5,582 nucleotides of DNA from an uncultured Ruminobacter sp. (GTDB taxonomy: Bacteria; Pseudomonadota; Gammaproteobacteria; Enterobacterales; Succinivibrionaceae), in contig CAAFXL010000108.1 of NCBI GenBank assembly GCA_900767005.1, positions 1 through 5,582 on the forward strand, read 5' to 3'. Below the pieces are notes generated by a model that made no database searches, was not told where the DNA came from, and was given only the letters and a program-made list of their open reading frames with translations. The position numbers were made by a program, and so were the translations under genes. This document shows, one piece after another, positions 1 through 5,563 of this stretch (position 1 is the stretch's first letter; each line of letters begins with the position of its first letter).

Positions 1-1
1 C

Positions 2-94
2 TATCTAGACGATGATTACTTCTTCCTTAAAATCTTTGACATAAGCAGGGCTAAGTATGTACATAATCCAAAATCACACAATTTTAATGAGTGA
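2..94 (+). CDS. Possible C-terminal end of an unidentified protein (5' end outside window)
   Basis: A plus-strand frame is open from base 2 for 30 codons and stops at TGA 92-94. It begins YLDDDYFFLKIF and ends KSHNFNE. It contains no start codon and would continue to the left of the window. The composition (mixed charged and aromatic residues) is protein-like, and the stop lies 16 bp before a hairpin terminator that could serve both this gene and the convergent lamB. However, 30 open codons in AT-rich DNA can occur by chance, and I do not recognise the family. On the opposite strand only a 19-codon open frame exists here, which is less convincing. Confidence 0.35.
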   Translation, partial: YLDDDYFFLKIFDISRAKYVHNPKSHNFNE

Positions 95-110
95 ACCAAA
101 ATTTATCAAA

Positions 111-135
111 AAAAGACGGCATATTGCCGTCTTTT
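111..135 (-). terminator. Intrinsic terminator of lamB, possibly bidirectional
   Basis: A perfect 10-bp stem, AAAAGACGGC / GCCGTCTTTT, encloses the 5-nt loop ATATT. Read on the minus strand, the GC-rich part of the stem is followed by a run of seven T, the standard form of a rho-independent terminator. It lies about 30 bp downstream of the lamB stop codon. In the plus direction the stem is followed by TTTTGATTTT, so it could also terminate the putative gene ending at 94. Confidence 0.85.
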
Positions 136-165
136 GATTTTATTATAATTTAAAAACTTTTTTTA

Positions 166-1488
166 TTACCACCAAGCTTCAACTTGTGTTCCAAAAGTAA
201 CTTGGTATTCATGTTCATCCTTGTTCTTGTTCTTGTAAACATCAGCAAATTGATCACCGCCAATATAAGAAACATAGAAACGAATTGCAGGACGCTGCCA
301 GAATCCTTTACCAGGAGTAAATTGCTGAGCTAAAGTAAACTTATAAACATCAGGATTTTCATCTCCACTCTGTGCCTTCATCTTAGAATAACCCATTTCT
401 AAAGTTGTACGAGTGAAATCAGTCCACTTATATTCTGGGCGTAAGGTAACAGCATATTCCCAACCAGATCTTTTTGGATTCCAAGCACCAGTATCACCGT
501 GATGCTCACCACTATTAATATGAGCCCATAACATTGCATAGCCTAAACCAAAGTTACCAGCATCAAAAGTACCCCAATCAATTGCACGAACACCTTGAAC
601 ATCTGTATCTGGAGCATAATTATCACCAGCATGGTTACCAAAAGTACCTACATTAGCATAACCATTTGTACCATACTGTACGATAAAGTGATTCATTAAT
701 GATACACTATCAGTAGTAACATCTGAAGCATGATCTAAAGTAATTAATGCACCAGAATTTTTAACTGTATTAGACTTATTTTCTACTACAGCCTCAACTT
801 GCTTATCTGAAATTAATGGAATTGCATAGATAACAGCAGCATCTAATGTACCAAAACCAACAGGGATTGCATTCCAACGAACATCTAATTCATATGTGTT
901 ACGTCTATATTTATCATTATCAACTGTTGTAAATTCTATTTCTCCCTTTGTTACTGCAAAATTTAATTTACCTAAATTACCTGCAGAAATGTTTTCAATA
1001 CCAGCACCATATGCAGAATTGTTTAGATAGTAAAGATCCCATAAATGAATATCTTTTCTCTGATAATATCTTTTGCCAGACCAAATTGTGTAACCAGCGT
1101 CAGTGGTATAACCAGCCCATAATTCACGAAGAGATGTTCTCTGATCACCCCATGGACCTTCGCCACCAACACCTTGCCAAGCGTTACCTTGATTATCATA
1201 ACCTACTTCATTAGTACCATAAGCAATAAGTGAATTAATAGTAAACTTATTATTTGCCTTATTATAAACTTCCTGTGAAAAAACAAATTCTGCGAAAGTA
1301 TCACATTCATCACCTAAACGACCAACCTTGTGACCGTTAGTACCATTACCTAAACAATAAACTTCACCGCCTTGAGTGCTAGCTTGCATACCAGCACGAG
1401 CGTAACCATGAAAATCAACAGCAGAAGCAGCTGCAGAGCTTAATGCTAAAGCAACAACTGCTGAAAGTGGAAGCCATTTTGCCTTCAT
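166..1488 (-). CDS. lamB: LamB-type maltoporin (maltose/maltodextrin outer-membrane channel)
   Basis: This is a trimeric 18-stranded outer-membrane porin family that lets maltose and maltodextrins diffuse into the periplasm. The 440-residue product starts with a Sec signal peptide (about residues 1-23, AASA before the cut). The mature protein begins VDFHGYARAG, nearly identical to mature E. coli LamB. Other family signatures are GRLGDECDTFAEF (57-69), a WSGKRYYQRKDIH segment, GAGIENI, FIVQYGT, RPAIRFYVSY near the C-terminus, and a terminal WW typical of this porin. Cys45 and Cys62 match the loop-1 disulfide of E. coli LamB, and Tyr29 matches the first greasy-slide tyrosine. Phe65 stands where E. 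coli has Tyr41. The length is normal for the family. No malK or malM neighbour is present. The gene is monocistronic in this window, with its own terminator and a divergent integrase upstream. No MalT box is evident. The Shine-Dalgarno is weak (GATAGA region). Confidence 0.95.
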   Translation of the reverse strand: MKAKWLPLSAVVALALSSAAASAVDFHGYARAGMQASTQGGEVYCLGNGTNGHKVGRLGDECDTFAEFVFSQEVYNKANNKFTINSLIAYGTNEVGYDNQGNAWQGVGGEGPWGDQRTSLRELWAGYTTDAGYTIWSGKRYYQRKDIHLWDLYYLNNSAYGAGIENISAGNLGKLNFAVTKGEIEFTTVDNDKYRRNTYELDVRWNAIPVGFGTLDAAVIYAIPLISDKQVEAVVENKSNTVKNSGALITLDHASDVTTDSVSLMNHFIVQYGTNGYANVGTFGNHAGDNYAPDTDVQGVRAIDWGTFDAGNFGLGYAMLWAHINSGEHHGDTGAWNPKRSGWEYAVTLRPEYKWTDFTRTTLEMGYSKMKAQSGDENPDVYKFTLAQQFTPGKGFWQRPAIRFYVSYIGGDQFADVYKNKNKDEHEYQVTFGTQVEAWW

Positions 1489-1501
1489 AATATATTCTAT
1501 C

Positions 1502-1532
1502 TATGTAAGAGATTTTTTTACTCTTTTACATA
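1502..1532 (-). promoter_or_regulatory. Bulged inverted repeat in the lamB leader
   Basis: The arms TATGTAAGAG (1502-1511) and CTCTTTTACATA (1521-1532) can pair over 10 bp with a 2-nt bulge around a 9-nt loop. In lamB RNA the hairpin would end 13 nt before the start codon, next to the ribosome-binding region. As DNA it is a plausible operator, because it would overlap the -10 position expected from the TTGACA box at 1543-1548. Which role applies, if any, cannot be decided from sequence. Confidence 0.4.
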
Positions 1533-1542
1533 TGTGTAATGT

Positions 1543-1548
1543 TGTCAA
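1543..1548 (-). promoter_or_regulatory. Candidate -35 box for lamB
   Basis: The minus strand reads a perfect TTGACA here, 55 bp upstream of the lamB start codon. At a 17-bp spacing the -10 position (1520-1525) reads AAGAGT, a poor match to TATAAT. If this is the promoter, it is weak or needs an activator, which would fit a regulated porin gene. This is inference from one hexamer. Confidence 0.3.
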
Positions 1549-1574
1549 TTTATTAATTATTAAAGGATAGAAGT

Positions 1575-2738
1575 ATGATTACAAATAAAATCATAAATCA
1601 AAAAATCAAACAGGCTATTGCTGAAAAAAGACAAATTTCTCTTGGTTGTGGAAATCATACTGTGCTAGATATTAAGCCATCTGGTAAAGCTTATTTTTAT
1701 GTTCGCTTACACGTAAACGGAATAGAAAAAAGAAAAAAGATTGGTGAATATCCAAAAATGTCAGTTATAGAAGCAACTAGAAAATCTCTTGAGTTAACTG
1801 ATTTTATTCAAGGTGAATATTATCCAACTTTTAAAGAAGCTAAAGAAACTTATTTGGAGAAAAAGAAACATGAAAATATAACGCCAAAATACTTAAAATC
1901 AATTGTTACTAACCTAGAACATTTATCGATATTAGATAAATATCTAATTAGTGAAATTTATCCGATTGTTGTAATAAATGAATTTATTGAAATGGATAAT
2001 GTAACTGATTGCGTGAAATTTAAATGCTTGCAACTTTTAAAACAAGTTTTAAATTACTGTGTGTTAATTTATGAGAATTATTCATATAACCGAATTTTGC
2101 CATTGATTACTTCACCAGAATCACCAATTAAGAATCCAAAATGTAATGGTTTTCCAACATGTCCACCAAATAAATTAAAGAAGTATTTTTTTGATAGACT
2201 TGAATATACTGATGAAAAGTATAAATACTTTATCCTATTCTTATCTTTAACCGTGTTAAGAATTTCATCAGCTGCTTCCATTAAATGGAGTTGGGTAAAT
2301 TTTGAGGAAAAGAAGATCTTTATTCCAGGAACTTTCATGAAAACTCGCAAAGATCATGTTGTACCAATTACTATTCAACTTGAAAAACTTTTAAAGAGTT
2401 TAATGAAGAATCGTAATCTTGAATCTGAATACGTCTTTACCTCTAAAAAAGATCCTAATAAGCATATTCACCCTTCTCACATTGAACTTATGATCGCAAC
2501 AGTTTGCGAACATAAGATTTGTGCTCATGGATTAAGAAAGGTTTGTGCAACATATTTAGCAAGTATTGGTTGCGATTATCGAGCATATGAAACGCTTCTT
2601 GCTCATGAGGTAAAAGGGACTATTGAAGGGATTTATAATCATTATGATTATTTTAAAGAAAAAATGGAGGCTGCAATTTTGTGGAATAACTATATTGAAA
2701 GTATATTACCCGCAAACTTTAAAAAACTTTTAAAGTAA
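1575..2738 (+). CDS. Tyrosine-type site-specific recombinase (P4-like integrase)
   Basis: The enzyme family cuts and rejoins DNA at attachment sites through a tyrosine intermediate and integrates or excises mobile elements. The product has 387 residues, near the usual length. Residues about 25-75 resemble the N-terminal arm-binding domain of P4-type integrases (IKPSGKAYFYVRLHVNG, then KKIGEYPKMSVIEA). Residues about 84-175 form the core-binding region and about 200-387 the catalytic domain. Visible catalytic residues are Arg229 (VLRIS), Lys256 (FMKTRK), His318 and Arg321 (AHGLRK), His344 (LLAHE) and the likely nucleophile Tyr354 (GIYNHYDY). The set appears complete, so the enzyme is probably active. 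The start is supported by AAAGGA at 1562-1567, 7 nt before ATG. It diverges from lamB, has its own strong terminator, and has no excisionase or tRNA beside it. Its direction specificity and target are unknown. Confidence 0.92.
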   Translation: MITNKIINQKIKQAIAEKRQISLGCGNHTVLDIKPSGKAYFYVRLHVNGIEKRKKIGEYPKMSVIEATRKSLELTDFIQGEYYPTFKEAKETYLEKKKHENITPKYLKSIVTNLEHLSILDKYLISEIYPIVVINEFIEMDNVTDCVKFKCLQLLKQVLNYCVLIYENYSYNRILPLITSPESPIKNPKCNGFPTCPPNKLKKYFFDRLEYTDEKYKYFILFLSLTVLRISSAASIKWSWVNFEEKKIFIPGTFMKTRKDHVVPITIQLEKLLKSLMKNRNLESEYVFTSKKDPNKHIHPSHIELMIATVCEHKICAHGLRKVCATYLASIGCDYRAYETLLAHEVKGTIEGIYNHYDYFKEKMEAAILWNNYIESILPANFKKLLK

Positions 2739-2748
2739 TTTTATAACA

Positions 2749-2785
2749 AAAAACTCCCTCAAAAATCCTTTTTGAGGGAGTTTTT
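2749..2785. terminator. Perfect 17-bp-stem bidirectional terminator
   Basis: The arms 2749-2765 and 2769-2785 are perfectly complementary over 17 bp around the loop TCC. The GC core is CTCCCTC / GAGGGAG and both outer flanks are A/T runs, so a U-tract is produced in either direction. It lies 10 bp after the integrase stop and 24 bp from the stop of the convergent unknown gene. It probably ends both transcripts. Confidence 0.93.
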
Positions 2786-2809
2786 AGCTCAAAAATAATT
2801 AAAAACTAA

Positions 2810-3259
2810 TTATTCCCAAACTTTTGAAACTTTTTCAAGCATAATGTAAAGAGCCTGTGCAAGGGCATCTTCACCAAAGAAATTCTTAATAGCAGGATAA
2901 TCTTCAACGGTTGCAGCAGTGTAATGCTTTTCTTCGTTATCGATTAATTCCATTCTTTGGCAAACAAATTTATCATTATGAGTCTTAAATAACTTTAAAT
3001 AGCCTAAACGACGGTCATTCTTATCCTGTCGTTCTTCTACATTACAAATTTGCCAGCCTTTAAATTTAATATCGATCTTACCGTCTCTTTTTACGATTTC
3101 TTCTACTGGAATATCAGAGATCTTTTTACATAAGTCAGGTCGTTCCTTAATGATAGAGTTCTTATGATCTTCTTCAGTAACTCTTCCTAAACCAGAACCG
3201 TTTGATTCACCACCAACATTCTTTTCAATAAATTGTTTTGCTTTATCCCATAGCCCCAT
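2810..3259 (-). CDS. Hypothetical protein of 149 residues
   Basis: I do not recognise this protein. It has no signal peptide and no transmembrane segment, so it is probably cytoplasmic. Residues 1-14 (MGLWDKAKQFIEKN) look like an amphipathic helix. Residues 15-28 are a Gly/Ser-rich linker. Residues 30-60 are charged and probably helical. Residues 60-110 alternate hydrophobic and polar residues as in a beta-rich module (IDIKFKGWQICNV, then LGYLKLFKTHNDKFVCQRMELI). Residues 120-149 look like a C-terminal helical segment (FFGEDALAQALYIMLEKV). Cysteines at 44, 72 and 100 do not form a clear metal motif. The start is well supported by a consensus Shine-Dalgarno 7 nt upstream. It converges with the integrase and could be cargo of the same element or an ordinary chromosomal gene. 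Coding potential is good (long open frame, strong ribosome site, terminator), but function is unknown. Confidence 0.8.
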   Translation of the reverse strand: MGLWDKAKQFIEKNVGGESNGSGLGRVTEEDHKNSIIKERPDLCKKISDIPVEEIVKRDGKIDIKFKGWQICNVEERQDKNDRRLGYLKLFKTHNDKFVCQRMELIDNEEKHYTAATVEDYPAIKNFFGEDALAQALYIMLEKVSKVWE

Positions 3260-3266
3260 TTGCGTC

Positions 3267-3272
3267 CCTCCT
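3267..3272 (-). promoter_or_regulatory. Consensus Shine-Dalgarno of the 149-residue gene
   Basis: The minus strand reads AGGAGG, 7 nt before the ATG at 3257-3259. It is the fullest anti-16S match among the genes in the window. It fixes the start codon and suggests efficient translation. Confidence 0.85.
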
Positions 3273-3460
3273 AAGTGTATTCTTATAGCTTAGAGTTTTT
3301 ATAATTAGCTAATCACTTGGTTAACGTATAAATACATCCATGTAATTTTCAGTTTATATTATCACTAAAATAAAAATTTGTTAAATCCTCTACTTCTATT
3401 TTAATATTCTTTACAAAATATCGCAAATTTAATAAATAAAAAATAAAACATATGATCTCA
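3273..3460. other. AT-rich intergenic spacer with no gene seen
   Basis: This stretch between the unknown gene and the tolC terminator is very AT-rich. It must hold the promoter of the unknown gene (minus strand). TATAAG and TTATAA hexamers occur about 10-35 bp upstream of its Shine-Dalgarno, but none is paired with a good -35 box. No convincing small ORF, tRNA or repeat was seen. Confidence 0.5.
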
Positions 3461-3464
3461 AAAA

Positions 3465-3506
3465 AGAGACAAAAAACGCTGATATTTCAAATAACAGCGT
3501 TTCTCT
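3465..3506 (-). terminator. Intrinsic terminator of tolC
   Basis: The core arms AAACGCTG (3474-3481) and CAGCGTTT (3495-3502) form an 8-bp stem. The 13-nt interior can add four more pairs after a T-T mismatch. On the minus strand the stem is followed by a run of six T. Outer arms AGAGA and TCTCT could extend the structure imperfectly. It begins about 35 bp downstream of the tolC stop. Confidence 0.8.
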
Positions 3507-3540
3507 ATAAAATTTTAAAATAATATTTTATAAAAAAATA

Positions 3541-4857
3541 TTATTCAGCAGTAGCTTCTAATCCAGAATTTACACTAGTAATATCCTGTTCATTTAAAAG
3601 ACCTGTAGTATATCTTAATTTTAACCAGCTCATAATGTAAGAATAACGAGCACCAGCTAAATTACTCTTAGCACTATATAATCTTTGGGTTGCATCAAGA
3701 ACATCAACAATTGTTCTAGTTCCTACTTGATAACCTGCTTCTGTTGCTTCTAAAGCACTTTGAGCTGAAATAACATTCTGCTTATAAGCTTTATAAGTAC
3801 CAATTGCAGCATTAATGTTGTTATATTGATTGTATAAATCAGTCTTAACTTGACGATGAGTTAGTTCTAGATCTTCAGAAGCTGCAACATAGTTAAGCTT
3901 TGCTTGCTTAACTGCACTATTGGTTGCACCACCTGAATATAGAGGAATATCTAACTGAACCCCAATGATACCAGTAGTTAATGAACCATCAGTCTTTGAT
4001 GGAGTATTTTCCTTATAATCTACATAATCAGTACCAACACTACCAATTAAGTCTAAGGTTGGTTCATAACCAGTCTGAGCAAGAGAAATTCTTTCTTTAG
4101 CAATTTCTTTTTCTACCATCTTGCTTTGTAAAGAAATATTATTTTCTTCTGCAGTCTTTAACCAATAAGCTGAATCCTTGGTAACACCAGGGGTTGCAAA
4201 TTTAGCAATATCTAGTTTTGATAACTTTCTATGGTTAGTACCAGTGATTTCACGAAGGTTTTCATAACTATTTTCAAGGTCATTTTCAGCGATGATTACA
4301 TCAGCACATGATTTATCATATGCAGCTTTTGCTTCTTGAACATCGGTATTAGCAATTAAACCAACCTTAAAACGTTGATTTGATTCATTATATTGACGAA
4401 GTAATGCTTCTTGATTTGCTTTAGCAAATTCTAGAACATCACGAGCCTGCAATACACCAAAGTATGCAGTAGCAGTTCTTAAAATAAGATTTTGTTTAGT
4501 ATTATTTAAAGCTAAATCTGCTCCAGTTGCTGACTTTTCAGCAATGGTAGTCTGAATAAAGTTTGAGTGTCTCCAAATTGACTGCTGTAATGAGATTGAA
4601 CCACCTGCAACAAAAGCGGTATTTGCATCATCTTTATTGGTTTTTCTGTAATTTGCATTACCCTTTAAATTGATTTGTGGAAGATTTGCAGCTTGAACCT
4701 CATTGATTGCTTCAAATGCAGCATCTCTTTTTGCCTGAGCCTGTAATAGAACAGGGTCTTTAGTTTGTGCTAAATGATATATATCTAATAAATTATCTGC
4801 TTGAGCAGTAGATGCAGTAATTGATAACAATAAAGCAGCTATTAATGAAAAGCGCAT
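3541..4857 (-). CDS. tolC: TolC outer-membrane channel protein
   Basis: TolC trimers form the outer-membrane and periplasmic tunnel used by type I secretion systems and RND or MFS drug-efflux pumps. The 438-residue product has a Sec signal peptide (about 1-20, STAQA before the cut), then NLLDIYHLAQTKDP, the usual TolC N-terminus. Two OEP repeats follow, each with its characteristic helix-turn motif: RFKVGLIANTDVQ (162-174) and GYQVGTRTIVDVLDAT (375-390). GVQLDIPLYSGG (299-310) marks the second-repeat beta-strand. Residues that gate the periplasmic aperture in E. coli TolC are kept: Tyr376, Arg381, Asp385 and Asp388 (E. coli Tyr362, Arg367, Asp371, Asp374), plus Thr171 and Asp172. The protein is shorter than E. 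coli TolC (493 residues with signal), mostly because it stops soon after GLLNEQDI and lacks the dispensable C-terminal tail. The start follows GAGGG by 4 nt. No efflux-pump gene is adjacent in the window. Confidence 0.95.
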   Translation of the reverse strand: MRFSLIAALLLSITASTAQADNLLDIYHLAQTKDPVLLQAQAKRDAAFEAINEVQAANLPQINLKGNANYRKTNKDDANTAFVAGGSISLQQSIWRHSNFIQTTIAEKSATGADLALNNTKQNLILRTATAYFGVLQARDVLEFAKANQEALLRQYNESNQRFKVGLIANTDVQEAKAAYDKSCADVIIAENDLENSYENLREITGTNHRKLSKLDIAKFATPGVTKDSAYWLKTAEENNISLQSKMVEKEIAKERISLAQTGYEPTLDLIGSVGTDYVDYKENTPSKTDGSLTTGIIGVQLDIPLYSGGATNSAVKQAKLNYVAASEDLELTHRQVKTDLYNQYNNINAAIGTYKAYKQNVISAQSALEATEAGYQVGTRTIVDVLDATQRLYSAKSNLAGARYSYIMSWLKLRYTTGLLNEQDITSVNSGLEATAE

Positions 4858-4891
4858 ATGTCCCTCACGAGAATTAAAAATATTTTTGCTT

Positions 4892-4897
4892 ATTATA
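4892..4897 (-). promoter_or_regulatory. Candidate -10 box of tolC
   Basis: The minus strand reads TATAAT within TATATAATAAG, 35 bp upstream of the tolC start codon, which is a sensible distance for a short leader. The sequence 16-18 bp further upstream has no good TTGACA match. In DNA this AT-rich a perfect -10 hexamer is not rare. Confidence 0.35.
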
Positions 4898-4919
4898 TAT
4901 GAATTAAATTTAAATTGAT

Positions 4920-5090
4920 TAAAAATTCACTAATTATTGAACACTTATTTAAATATTAAATGTAATTTTATTGTTTTTAGTGGTTAGATATTAAAAAATG
5001 ATAATGATGATAAAGTATTCAAAAATAATTAAAAAAAAACTTTTGTTGTAAAGTGTAAATTATGCTCAATGTTTGTATATTCCACCCATA
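4920..5090. other. AT-rich divergent intergenic DNA, no gene seen
   Basis: This is the part of the 424-bp region between tolC and the ATPase gene that precedes the repeat array. It is strongly AT-rich with A-tracts (for example 5031-5039). No ORF with a ribosome site was seen. GATAATGATGAT at 5000-5011 resembles half of a Fur box but lacks the other half. The last 17-23 bp (about 5074-5090) look like a degenerate extra unit of the repeat array. Confidence 0.5.
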
Positions 5091-5245
5091 ATTAGCCAAA
5101 TATCCAACTCAAGATTAGCCAAATACTCTAGTGAATTACGTCCAAATACTCTATTAAAACTCAGACAAATACTCTAGCGAATTACGTCCAAATACTCTAC
5201 AAAAAATTAGCCAAATACTCTAGTAAAATTAAGCCAAATACTTTA
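5091..5245. repeat. Seven-unit tandem array with exact 23-bp period
   Basis: The core CAAATACTCTA occurs with starts at 5097, 5120, 5143, 5166, 5189, 5212 and 5235, each exactly 23 bp from the last. Units 2-6 have identical 11-bp cores; unit 1 (CAAATATCCAA) and unit 7 (CAAATACTTTA) are degenerate, as expected at array edges. The 12 bp between cores vary, but usually end in ATTAGC or ATTACGTC just before the next core. Units 2 and 4 differ by one base over all 23 bp. The period is not a multiple of three, so it is not a protein repeat. The array ends 36 bp before the ATPase start codon. Known types with similar spacing are iterons and arrays of operator sites; no replication gene is visible. 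The spacers are too short and similar for CRISPR. Confidence 0.93.
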
Positions 5246-5253
5246 TTATAAAT

Positions 5254-5265
5254 ATAAGTACTTAT
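5254..5265. promoter_or_regulatory. 12-bp perfect palindrome before the ATPase gene
   Basis: ATAAGTACTTAT is its own reverse complement. It lies between the last repeat unit and the Shine-Dalgarno (AGGA, 5270-5273) of the ATPase gene, a position suited to an operator or a small leader hairpin. Its role is inferred from position only. Confidence 0.35.
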
Positions 5266-5281
5266 TTATAGGATATTATTT

Positions 5282-5497
5282 ATGAAAAAATATTTACCTA
5301 GAGTATCCGATGAAATTATTCAAAAATATCTAAAATCACAAGGTGCTATCTTAATAGAAGGTCCTAAGTGGTGTGGCAAAACTACCTCAGCTAAACAATT
5401 TTCTAAAAGCTCGGTATTATTTTCAGATCCTAGTGCAAAAGATTACCTAAAAAGCTTATTATCTTTGGATTACAAATCTCTCTTAAATGGAGAAACT
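5282..5497 (+). CDS. AAA-type ATP-binding protein, N-terminal 72 residues only (AAA_14/DUF4143-like)
   Basis: The genomic part encodes MKKYLPRVSDEI at the start and a Walker A motif, EGPKWCGKTT (residues 26-35, with Lys33 and Thr34 as the expected phosphate-binding residues). GPKWCGKTT followed by a short Asp-Pro segment (SDPSAKDY, 48-55) is typical of the AAA_14 ATPases that carry a C-terminal DUF4143 domain. These are usually about 400 residues, and their cellular role is poorly known. The start is supported by AGGA 8 nt before the ATG. The gene stops at residue 72, shortly before the Walker B region expected in this family. The cause is adapter sequence joined at 5498, not a biological truncation. 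The apparent C-terminus starting RSEEHTSELQSH is translated adapter and must not be annotated as protein. The 23-bp array and a palindrome lie directly upstream and may control it. Confidence 0.85.
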
Positions 5498-5563
5498 AGA
5501 TCGGAAGAGCACACGTCTGAACTCCAGTCACATTCTAGGATCTCGTATGCCGTCTTCTTCTTG
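5498..5563 (+). other. Illumina TruSeq adapter with index and P7 tail (contamination)
   Basis: 5498-5531 matches the 34-nt TruSeq index-read adapter, beginning AGATCGGAAGAGC and ending CCAGTCAC. 5532-5539 (ATTCTAGG) is in the position of the 8-nt i7 index. 5540-5563 matches the 24-nt P7 tail beginning ATCTCGTATGCCG, with one mismatch (T for G at 5559). This is read-through of a short insert built into the contig end, not organismal DNA. Confidence 0.98.

Noticed and set aside
948..1214. 88-codon plus-strand open frame inside lamB
   Set aside because: It lies antisense within a clearly conserved lamB, has unusual composition and no ribosome site; it is a shadow frame.
1534..1549. CRP site near lamB (TGTGT then GTCAA)
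   Set aside because: The left half is close to TGTGA but the right half does not resemble TCACA.
2078..2350. 90-codon minus-strand open frame inside the integrase gene
   Set aside because: It is antisense to the integrase catalytic domain, with no independent support.
2790..2805. 16-bp direct repeat with 5020-5035 (CAAAAATAATTAAAAA) as attachment sites
   Set aside because: The repeat is almost pure A/T in an AT-rich genome and would enclose tolC; chance is the better explanation.
5000..5018. Fur box (GATAATGATGAT and following bases)
   Set aside because: The first 12 bases match the Fur consensus well, but the inverted second half is missing; AT-rich DNA gives such half-matches by chance.
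5053..5081. Plus-strand promoter GTGTAA, 17 bp, TATATT before the array
   Set aside because: The -35 match is poor and AT-rich DNA offers many -10-like hexamers; not strong enough to annotate.
5091..5245. CRISPR array
   Set aside because: Core repeats are 11 bp with 12-bp, partly similar intervals, far shorter than CRISPR repeats and spacers, and no cas gene is present.
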